A stretch of 8,398 bases of DNA from Proteobacteria bacterium UBA7420 (GTDB lineage: Bacteria; Pseudomonadota; Gammaproteobacteria; Magnimaribacterales; D2472). This document shows, in pieces, positions 1 through 5,523 of the stretch. The notes beneath the pieces were generated by a model. That model had not been told where the DNA came from and did not search any database. It saw only the letters and a program-made list of their open reading frames with translations. The stretch is taken from assembly GCA_002469975.1 (NCBI GenBank), contig DKMG01000081.1, positions 1-8,398 of the forward strand. Direction: 5' to 3'. Every line of letters begins with the position of its first letter. The stretch's first letter is position 1. The position numbers were made by a program, and so were the translations under genes.

Positions 1-273
1 CTCTTTATCAATATTATCTATTTCTTGGTAAAAGATTCTTGGCTTGAGTAGCAGAATTCCTGAATTATAAAGGTGCATTGACAACATCAATAGCAAAAGC
101 CAATGGCCTTTTTCTAATAGGGCCAAACAACATAAAATAATGTAAGGGCATTCCCAACCTAATAAGAGCTTTCTATTTGCGGGATTAAATAGAAAGCTTA
201 GAATCTTCAGATGATCTTTATTGAATAATGCTGCTAAAAATAGGCTATTAGCTAGATACAAGCAGCCCAACAT
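1..273 (-). CDS. Partial small membrane protein, unrecognised (3' end beyond left edge)
   Basis: An uninterrupted 91-codon minus-strand frame runs from an ATG at 273 to the window edge, so the C-terminus is missing. I do not recognise the family. The product is very hydrophobic: one likely membrane helix at residues 1-17 and a second at about 43-66, separated by a short basic and polar loop (residues 18-42, including NPANRK). After the second helix the chain becomes charged (residues 77-91). The frame is also open upstream of the ATG, back to a TGA inside the end of the preceding gene, and encodes hydrophobic residues there. The first helix may therefore start earlier from a non-ATG codon. 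No Shine-Dalgarno sequence precedes the ATG. It begins 20 bases after the stop of the MBL-fold gene and is probably the third gene of that operon. The plus strand here is broken by stops. A 12-bp perfect inverted repeat lies inside it. Confidence 0.5.
   Translation of the reverse strand, partial: MLGCLYLANSLFLAALFNKDHLKILSFLFNPANRKLLLGWECPYIILCCLALLEKGHWLLLLMLSMHLYNSGILLLKPRIFYQEIDNIDKE
167..198. repeat. Perfect 12-bp inverted repeat with 8-base loop
   Basis: AGCTTTCTATTT at 167-178 is exactly complementary to AAATAGAAAGCT at 187-198, with the loop GCGGGATT between. A G-U pair could extend the stem by one. Neither strand has the uninterrupted U-run of a standard intrinsic terminator; on the minus strand the bases after the stem read CTTATTAG. 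It lies within the left-edge membrane-protein frame, about 95-130 bases past the stop of the MBL-fold gene. Its role is unknown: an mRNA hairpin, a processing site, or a protein-binding palindrome are all possible. Confidence 0.7.
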
Positions 274-293
274 AAAAGTAATGATTGCAACTT

Positions 294-1103
294 CTATATT
301 AATGACCAGGTTTGCTGAGATTCATAAAAATCTGCTACGCGATCCTCTTGAAGTTTAAGTAAATGGGCTTCTAAGCTCCACATGGCAATAGGATGAAGTT
401 TTGAATCTACATCATCATAAACCTCTTTTACCAATTCATCTGATGAGCATGAAACAAGGAGCTTTAATTTCTTTACCACCTTTTCCTCTCTCTTGAGCCT
501 GTGCGCGATAATCCAGTCCACTACCTTAAATGGATCACCTAAAAAATCACCATGCCCTGGACCAATTCTTGTAAATTGATAGTTTTTTAGCAGCGCCAGA
601 GAATCAAGATATTCTCTCATAGAGCCATCCGGATGAGCGATAACCACTGTAGAGCCATTCATAATATGGTCACCTGTTAGTAAAGTTTCTTCTTCTTTGA
701 TGAGGTAACACAAGTGGTTTGATGCATGTCCTGGTGTGTGCAGCACCTCAATGGTGTACTCCTCTGTAGTGATTATGTCGCCATGATGCAGAACCCTGTC
801 AGGCTGAAATGTCCTATCTTGTCTTGAATCATCCTTGGCCACTAGTCGCCCCATCAATGGCACTCCAAGCTTCTCGGCTAAAACCTTGGCTCCTGGCGAA
901 TGATCTGGATGCGTGTGGGTAACTAAAATTCTTTTAATTTTATTTGCGCTCAGCTCTAAAAGATCATCGAGATGTTTCTCAATTTTTGGTCCTGGATCGA
1001 TCAAAGTTATATCATCTACTCCGACCAAATAACTATTAGTTCCTGGTCCGGTAAACATGCTGCCATTGGGAGCAGTCACCCGTTGAATAATAGATTTATG
1101 CAT
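294..1103 (-). CDS. MBL-fold metallo-hydrolase, LACTB2-like
   Basis: A 269-residue cytoplasmic metallo-beta-lactamase-fold hydrolase. Metal-binding motifs appear in order: THTHPDH (His63, His65, Asp67, His68), HTPGH (His126), TGDH (Asp145) and GPGHG (His184). The TGPGTNSYLVG start and the HRLKREEKV segment at 201-209, followed by a roughly 60-residue helical C-terminal region, are typical of the LACTB2 branch. Mammalian LACTB2 is a mitochondrial RNA endonuclease, but bacterial relatives have mostly undefined substrates, so none is assigned. The frame stays open far upstream, but the start is placed at the ATG at 1103. It follows an AGGAGG by 9 bases and gives the conserved N-terminus; the ATG at 1109 (two residues longer) is the alternative. 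The gene overlaps the end of the NUDIX gene by 8 bases, so the two are probably translationally coupled. The stop is TAG at 296-294. Confidence 0.9.
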   Translation of the reverse strand: MHKSIIQRVTAPNGSMFTGPGTNSYLVGVDDITLIDPGPKIEKHLDDLLELSANKIKRILVTHTHPDHSPGAKVLAEKLGVPLMGRLVAKDDSRQDRTFQPDRVLHHGDIITTEEYTIEVLHTPGHASNHLCYLIKEEETLLTGDHIMNGSTVVIAHPDGSMREYLDSLALLKNYQFTRIGPGHGDFLGDPFKVVDWIIAHRLKREEKVVKKLKLLVSCSSDELVKEVYDDVDSKLHPIAMWSLEAHLLKLQEDRVADFYESQQTWSLI

Positions 1104-1872
1104 CTTCATAACCCTCCTCTCCTGGCAAAAAGCCAATCCACTCACCATCTTTCTTAATAAACTTAGGCAGAATGGCAGGGATGCCACCATCTTCAATGTG
1201 TTGAAAATAATTAAATGCTTCATCCCTTGATGAAAATTCATTTAACTTCATCAGATTTTTAATGGTGGGCATAATCATATTCATTTCTCCGTCATGATAT
1301 TTCTGTAATGCTCTGGCGGGTGAAATCCAAAAACTTTCTGTTAACTCAAAGCCATCATGAATACCCAATTGTTCTGCATGAACTTTTGCAATAAAAAATC
1401 TAGTATCAAACCTCTTCGGTTCAATCTCAGGCGTGATCCAGTGAGCACAGGGAACAATATTATTAGCCCGCAGATGAAGATCATGTTTCAAGCATATATC
1501 GTTAAATGTTAGCTCGCCTGAATTGAGTTGTTGTCTGTATTCATCTAGCTTGCTTAAATCTTGCAATAAAGCGTCATGCTTATTAGTCAGAAGAATCCCT
1601 GCTTCTTCAAAGCATTCCCTGATACAGGCTACCCAATAGGCTAAACCATCAGATTGCAAACCCAATTTAGATGAAGCCTGATCATCGCTTAGGCCCTCAC
1701 AATGCTTATAAATAGCTGGTGATGAGTCCTCTGCATCAATTTTGCCGCCAGGAAATACATACAAACTGCCAAATGCAGACCTGGTACTTCGCTTCACCAT
1801 GAAGATCTCAAAACCATCAAGGCTCTCTCTGATTAAGATAACTGTCGCGGCTGGTCTGATGTGCGTATTCAT
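1096..1872 (-). CDS. NUDIX hydrolase with split box, NUDT19-like
   Basis: A 258-residue NUDIX-superfamily pyrophosphohydrolase. The N-terminus RPAATVILIRE and the FPGGK at 40-44 form the first part of the fold and the start of the NUDIX box. The REcfEEaG half, carrying the metal-binding glutamates, lies at residues 85-92. In a canonical box (G-x5-E-x7-REUxEExGU) these parts are about 14 residues apart. Here they are about 42 apart, so roughly 28 extra residues are inserted. Such an interrupted box is known in the NUDT19/RP2 group, whose studied animal member cleaves CoA and acyl-CoA to phosphopantetheines and 3',5'-ADP. A CoA-ester substrate is therefore plausible but not shown. The C-terminal half (from about 100) holds the usual HWITPE and FDTRFF segments of that group. 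The ATG at 1872 has no clear Shine-Dalgarno. It is the first gene of the minus-strand operon, and its last codons contain the ribosome-binding site and start of the MBL-fold gene. Confidence 0.88.
   Translation of the reverse strand: MNTHIRPAATVILIRESLDGFEIFMVKRSTRSAFGSLYVFPGGKIDAEDSSPAIYKHCEGLSDDQASSKLGLQSDGLAYWVACIRECFEEAGILLTNKHDALLQDLSKLDEYRQQLNSGELTFNDICLKHDLHLRANNIVPCAHWITPEIEPKRFDTRFFIAKVHAEQLGIHDGFELTESFWISPARALQKYHDGEMNMIMPTIKNLMKLNEFSSRDEAFNYFQHIEDGGIPAILPKFIKKDGEWIGFLPGEEGYEDA
1112..1122 (-). promoter_or_regulatory. Strong Shine-Dalgarno for the MBL-fold gene
   Basis: The minus strand reads GGAGAGGAGGG here, containing a full AGGAGG (1118-1113). It sits 9 bases before the ATG at 1103 and only 3 before the ATG at 1109, which favours 1103. 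The same bases encode the Gly-Glu-Glu-Gly near the C-terminus of the upstream NUDIX protein. No other gene start in the window has so complete a Shine-Dalgarno. Confidence 0.75.
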
Positions 1873-1912
1873 AATTAGTATCGGTATTTATTATCCATTA
1901 GAATAACCCTTT
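1873..1912. promoter_or_regulatory. Divergent promoter region
   Basis: Only 40 bases separate two divergent start codons, so promoters for both must lie here or in the opposing coding regions. On the minus strand GATAAT (1895-1890) could be a -10 box for the NUDIX gene, leaving a leader of about 11 bases. On the plus strand TAGAAT (1899-1904) could be a -10 box for the alpha/beta hydrolase, putting transcription start within a base or two of the ATG at 1913. Neither has a good -35 partner at 16-18 bases and neither gene has a Shine-Dalgarno, so short-leader or leaderless mRNAs are possible. Assignment is by inspection only. Confidence 0.35.
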
Positions 1913-2818
1913 ATGGAAATCACAGAATCACTTGAGCATGACCTTCAACAAGCGCCCGAATGGTTTCATACATCTATTGCAATTCAACCTAGACTAGAAG
2001 AATTAAAACAGCCCTTGGGCGATTTAAAATATCAGGTTTGGGATAGGGGGGAGACAAAGAAGGTTGTGATATTGATTCATGGCACTGGGGCACATAAAAA
2101 ATGGTGGAATCCAATTGCTCCTCTCTTGAATCAAGACTGCACAGTGATTGCACCAGATCTTCCTGGAATGGGCGAGTCAGAACATAGATCTAAGTATAAT
2201 TTTGAAGGATTTAGTGACTCCATATTGGCAATCCTAGCTAAAGAAAACATTAGCTCTGCAAATCATAAAATTTATTTCGTTGGGCATTCTCTTGGGGGCC
2301 ACGTAGCTGGCTTTATGGCATCAGAGTTACCTGAATTAGCAGCTGGCCTCATCATGATTGATGCTCCAATAAGGCCTCCCTCTTACGATTATGAAGAGCA
2401 CATCAGCACCGGACCGCTAAGAAAAATTAAATACTATGAAAATAAGACGGCTATTATAAAAAGGTTTAGATTGATGCCTGCACAAGACTGCGAAAACTCT
2501 TGGTATCTTAGGTATATAGCTGAACATTCAATTCAAAAGGCTGATGAGGGCTGGAGATGGCGATTTGATGATAAGTTATTTGCAACCCTCCAGAGACTTC
2601 AGGGTTATGAATTTAACTTTCAGTGTCCAAGTCTTTTTATTGCTGGAGGCAACAGTTTGTTGTTAGGGTCAAAAATTATGAGTTACATCCGAGAAGAATT
2701 TAAGGACAGAATGTCTATTGAGGTGATTGATCATGCGGCGCACCATATTCCTTTAGATGATCCCATAGGGCTCATGAAAATTATTAATTTATATTTAGAG
2801 CAATGGAGTGAGGAGTAA
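1913..2818 (+). CDS. Alpha/beta-fold hydrolase
   Basis: A 301-residue soluble alpha/beta hydrolase with no signal peptide. Visible landmarks are the oxyanion-hole HGTG at 56-59, the strand-4 DLPGMGES at 82-89, the nucleophile elbow GHSLGG with Ser126, and the C-terminal DHAAHHIPLDDP with the catalytic histidine at 277 or 278. Residues 155-235 form a charged and aromatic cap (WRWRF). The acid usually found after strand 7 is not obvious: FIAGGNSLL at 242-250 offers Asn247 and Ser248, so an acid elsewhere, such as Asp150 after strand 6, may serve. Substrate cannot be told from sequence; esterase or C-C hydrolase activity is usual for the fold, and a serine-hydrolase-like (SERHL) relation is possible. 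It is divergent from the NUDIX gene and 103 bases before nnrD, so probably a separate transcription unit. The ATG at 1913 has no Shine-Dalgarno. Confidence 0.88.
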   Translation: MEITESLEHDLQQAPEWFHTSIAIQPRLEELKQPLGDLKYQVWDRGETKKVVILIHGTGAHKKWWNPIAPLLNQDCTVIAPDLPGMGESEHRSKYNFEGFSDSILAILAKENISSANHKIYFVGHSLGGHVAGFMASELPELAAGLIMIDAPIRPPSYDYEEHISTGPLRKIKYYENKTAIIKRFRLMPAQDCENSWYLRYIAEHSIQKADEGWRWRFDDKLFATLQRLQGYEFNFQCPSLFIAGGNSLLLGSKIMSYIREEFKDRMSIEVIDHAAHHIPLDDPIGLMKIINLYLEQWSEE

Positions 2819-2885
2819 GATGAAAAAATTAAGAATGAGGAATGGTTTGGCTCTTTAAAATCTAATAGACTAGCTTGCATAGAAT

Positions 2886-2891
2886 TATAAT
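2886..2891 (+). promoter_or_regulatory. Candidate -10 box for the nnrD operon
   Basis: A consensus TATAAT lies in the 103-base gap before nnrD, predicting a start near 2898 and a leader of about 24 bases containing a weak Shine-Dalgarno, AAAGGG, 11 bases before the ATG. No convincing -35 hexamer lies 16-18 bases upstream, and no extended TGn is present. The gap is AT-rich, so a chance match is quite possible. Nothing else in 2819-2921 is recognisable: the 12-codon ATG frame at 2820 is too short to support, and there is no terminator hairpin. Confidence 0.4.
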
Positions 2892-2921
2892 TTTAAAAAC
2901 TAATAAAGGGTAAATTTTAGC

Positions 2922-3782
2922 ATGAGCAATGAAACAGGCCCTAAGATAAGTTCTTTGGGCATCCAAGATGTTCAATCTCTACTGCCAACTCGAAAGTTAA
3001 ATGGTCACAAAGGAGAGCATGGCAAATTATTGATTATTTCTGGCGATGAGGGTTATGGAGGAGCTGGTATCTTGGTCTCTGAAGCAGCTATTAAAACTGG
3101 AGCTGGTCTAGTTAAATTGCTGACTAGAGAGGCACACATTTCTGCATCTCTAGCTAGAAACCCCGAGGTAATAGTTTGTGGTGGTGAGAATGCTCAAAAT
3201 CTAGAAATGCACTTTCCCTGGGCAGAGGCTTTTATCTGCGGACCAGGCATGTTCCAAAATTACTGGTCTGAACAAATGTTATATAAGTTACTGACATTTA
3301 CTCAGGAACGCAGTCAGCCAATTCTTTTAGATGCAGGGGCCTTAAGACTTCTAAGCATAGAGCCATTTAAGCAATTACCATTGCCTCAAAATTTAGTTAT
3401 TACTCCTCACCCTAGTGAGGCAGCAGATCTACTTGGAATAACTACAGCTGAAGTCCAGTTGGATCGACTGAAGGCAACTATAGACCTCCACAAAATCTAT
3501 GGCGGTACTGTGGTTTTAAAGGGGCAAGGAACTATTATCTTCAATGGAGATACTTCTCATTTGTGCTCAGTGGGAGGCCCTGAACTTGCTGTAGCGGGAT
3601 CAGGAGATGTGCTGTCTGGAATTATTGGATCCTTGTTATCACAAGGGTTAACGCCTAAAGAAGCTGCAATAAGCGGAGTAGCTATTCATAGTGCTGCAGG
3701 CAAACAGTTTACTGAGCATAGTGGCAGAATAGGTCTTGCAGCTAGCGAGCTCATTCCTTACGCCCGCAATCTATTAAATTAA
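2922..3782 (+). CDS. nnrD: ADP-dependent NAD(P)H-hydrate dehydratase
   Basis: A 286-residue enzyme of the ribokinase-like NnrD/CARKD family. It repairs hydrated NADH and NADPH (NADHX, NADPHX), using a nucleoside diphosphate or triphosphate to drive dehydration. Signatures are the N-terminal GHKGEHGKLLIISG (28-41) with GGAG following, CGPGM (106-110), ITPHPSEA (160-167), VVLKGQGT (197-204) and the nucleotide and catalytic loop AGSGDVLSG (225-233) with Asp229. In E. coli and many relatives this domain is fused behind an NAD(P)HX epimerase (NnrE) domain in a protein of about 515 residues. Here the epimerase half is absent and no remnant lies upstream. The usual DADALN segment reads DAGALR (138-143), losing the second acid and the Asn. 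It heads the operon with tsaE 6 bases downstream. Function is well supported; the effect of the DAGALR change is unknown. Confidence 0.93.
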   Translation: MSNETGPKISSLGIQDVQSLLPTRKLNGHKGEHGKLLIISGDEGYGGAGILVSEAAIKTGAGLVKLLTREAHISASLARNPEVIVCGGENAQNLEMHFPWAEAFICGPGMFQNYWSEQMLYKLLTFTQERSQPILLDAGALRLLSIEPFKQLPLPQNLVITPHPSEAADLLGITTAEVQLDRLKATIDLHKIYGGTVVLKGQGTIIFNGDTSHLCSVGGPELAVAGSGDVLSGIIGSLLSQGLTPKEAAISGVAIHSAAGKQFTEHSGRIGLAASELIPYARNLLN

Positions 3783-3788
3783 TTAGTT

Positions 3789-4259
3789 ATGTTAGAGCTG
3801 ATACTAAAAAATGAAACAGATACCCTCGCACTGGGCGCGGCAATTAACCAGGCAGTAGGTGAAATGAACGGCCAAGATATAGAAGTGCACTTAAGCGGTA
3901 ATCTAGGCGCAGGTAAAACAACCCTAGTAAGAGGTATTTTGCACAATGCAGGGTGGCAGGGATCGGTAACAAGCCCCTCTTACACCCTGTGTGAGGAATA
4001 CCAGCTTAGCAATCAGTTATTTCTTCACGTAGATTTATATAGGACTGGTGCTGCTGAAGATATTGAAATTCTTGACTTAGATAGGAAAAGTAAGAAACAA
4101 AAAATTATTTTTATTGAATGGCCAGAGAATCTGGTAGCCAAAAGATCTCCTCATCTTATAATTGAGTTACTTCACTATCACCAACAAAGACAGGCTCAGA
4201 TTTTGTCAGAAATCCATGCATTAGAGTCATCCATCCAGACCTATTATGAAAAAATTTAA
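3789..4259 (+). CDS. tsaE: tRNA t6A37 biosynthesis ATPase TsaE
   Basis: A 156-residue P-loop ATPase, the normal length for the family. It works in the cytoplasm with TsaB and TsaD to make N6-threonylcarbamoyladenosine at position 37 of ANN-decoding tRNAs. The Walker A motif GNLGAGKTT is at 37-45, the family-specific TSPSYTL at 61-67, HVDLYR at 80-85 and the FIEWPENL element at 108-115. All expected motifs are present, so it should be active. The start is 6 bases after the nnrD stop with no clear Shine-Dalgarno, suggesting coupled translation, and its 3' end overlaps the amidase by 14 bases. Placement between an NnrD gene and an AMIN-amidase gene is the conserved gammaproteobacterial arrangement. 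Confidence 0.96.
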   Translation: MLELILKNETDTLALGAAINQAVGEMNGQDIEVHLSGNLGAGKTTLVRGILHNAGWQGSVTSPSYTLCEEYQLSNQLFLHVDLYRTGAAEDIEILDLDRKSKKQKIIFIEWPENLVAKRSPHLIIELLHYHQQRQAQILSEIHALESSIQTYYEKI

Positions 4260-5523
4260 TCGCAGCATCTTTATAATTTTATTTTGCTGCCTTGGTCGAG
4301 TGGAGGGCGCCTCAAACCTTTTGGCTTTTAAGAGCATTACTGAGTTAGAGTCTGGAAATTTAAAAGTAGTATTTACTCTTGAACAAGTCGCTCTACTTAA
4401 TTCATATGCGCTAGATGACCCCTCTAGAATAGTAATTGATATTAAAAATGTTAGCTTAAGAAATCCAATAGCAGCTTCAAAAATCTCGCCCATAAGACTC
4501 ATCCGTGCATCTGAAATTAATGACAATGTTCGCATAGTGATTGATTTGAAAGGCTCTGTCTTTTGGAAAAAGCCATGGCAGGTCAAGCATAAAGATCGTG
4601 TAGATTTGATCCTAGAGATCAAGAGAGATAAGGCCATGGATAAGAATCTTAGAGATATTATTGTTGCAATAGATGCAGGGCATGGTGGCAAAGACCCAGG
4701 TGCCGTGGGTAAAAATCTATTAGAAAAAGATGTCACTCTGTTAATTGCTAAAGAGTTAGAAAGAACCTTGAGAGATACTGATGGCTACCGACCGGTCATG
4801 ATTAGACCAGATAACAGATTTGTTGCGCTAGATGATAGGTATCAAAATGCTAGAAAGCTCGGCGCTGATTTGTTTGTATCGATTCATGCAGATGCATTTA
4901 GATTGTCTTCTGTGAAGGGCTCATCCGTCTATGTTTGGTCAGAAGAAGCATCTTCAATCACAGCAGAGAATTTATCCAAAACTGAGATGACAAAAAATCC
5001 AGAGGTTGGGTCGAAAATTGGGAAGTTGGATGTCAGAGATTTTGATGAGGATGCTGCGCGCACAATCTATCAAATTGCCTATGAAGCCAAAATTACCAAT
5101 AGCACTATACTGGCTGAAAAGATCATTCAACAAATGAAGCGAGATCCTTTTACTAAAATGCATAAGCCAGGTGTGGAGTTTGCAGATTTCAGAGTATTAA
5201 AATCTATTGATATTCCATCGGTATTAATAGAATCAGGGTTTATTTCCAACCCAGATGATGCGAAGCGTTTAGAGGGTAAGGCAGGTAGAAGAATGATCGC
5301 AAGAAGTATTTTTTTAGGCATTCATAATTATTTTAAAGAGAAGCCAAAACCTAATACCTTTATGACTGATAGCCCAAAAAATATTGAGTATCAGATACAA
5401 AAAGGAGATGTGATTTCAGAAATAGCTATTCGTTTCGGTGTTACCATTGATGAGATTATCTTGTGGAATAATCTAAACAATAAAAGTATTTATCCAGGGC
5501 AAAAAATTAAAATTTTTATCTAA
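4246..5523 (+). CDS. amiB: N-acetylmuramoyl-L-alanine amidase (AMIN-Amidase_3-LysM)
   Basis: A 425-residue periplasmic amidase that cleaves the MurNAc-L-Ala bond of peptidoglycan, typically at the septum. A Sec signal peptide covers about residues 1-21 (basic MKKFNR, hydrophobic SIFIILFCCLG, probable cut after VEG). An AMIN domain (about 25-125) would target the septal envelope. The Amidase_3 domain (about 137-365) has zinc ligands His145 (DAGHGGKDPGA), Glu160 (LLEKD) and His214 (SIHAD), plus the catalytic Glu329 in LIESGFISN. Residues about 233-300 form the insertion that in E. coli AmiA/B/C carries the autoinhibitory helix relieved by EnvC or NlpD. A C-terminal LysM module (381-425) should bind glycan; E. 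coli AmiB lacks one, though some gammaproteobacterial AmiB proteins carry it. It starts inside tsaE with no Shine-Dalgarno and ends in a TAATG shared with the next gene. The symbol follows gene context; amiC is an alternative. Confidence 0.94.
   Translation: MKKFNRSIFIILFCCLGRVEGASNLLAFKSITELESGNLKVVFTLEQVALLNSYALDDPSRIVIDIKNVSLRNPIAASKISPIRLIRASEINDNVRIVIDLKGSVFWKKPWQVKHKDRVDLILEIKRDKAMDKNLRDIIVAIDAGHGGKDPGAVGKNLLEKDVTLLIAKELERTLRDTDGYRPVMIRPDNRFVALDDRYQNARKLGADLFVSIHADAFRLSSVKGSSVYVWSEEASSITAENLSKTEMTKNPEVGSKIGKLDVRDFDEDAARTIYQIAYEAKITNSTILAEKIIQQMKRDPFTKMHKPGVEFADFRVLKSIDIPSVLIESGFISNPDDAKRLEGKAGRRMIARSIFLGIHNYFKEKPKPNTFMTDSPKNIEYQIQKGDVISEIAIRFGVTIDEIILWNNLNNKSIYPGQKIKIFI

Noticed and set aside
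93..116. Terminator-like AAAAGCC-GGCC-TTTTT sequence
   Set aside because: The stem is short and needs a bulge or mismatch, and it lies inside the open minus-strand frame; not good enough to call a terminator.
1110..1241. N-terminal extension of the MBL-fold protein to an ATG at 1241
   Set aside because: The extra residues lie wholly within the NUDIX coding sequence, do not resemble the family, and the strong Shine-Dalgarno points to 1103.
2820..2858. Tiny frame of 12 codons after the alpha/beta hydrolase
   Set aside because: Too short, no ribosome-binding site of its own apart from the hydrolase 3' end, and no recognisable product.
3405..3420. CCTCAC-CCTA-GTGAGG hairpin inside nnrD
   Set aside because: A 6-bp stem is expected several times by chance in a window this long, and the bases encode the conserved PHPSEA motif.
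4246..4310. Lipoprotein signal at the Cys-Cys of the amidase N-terminus
   Set aside because: The residues before Cys14 and Cys15 (LF, then C) do not fit the lipobox, which needs Gly, Ala or Ser at -1; a plain Sec signal cut after VEG fits better.
4227..4736. 169-codon minus-strand frame opposite the amidase
   Set aside because: It lies antisense to a gene with a signal peptide and AMIN and catalytic motifs; its translation is low-complexity and resembles no family.
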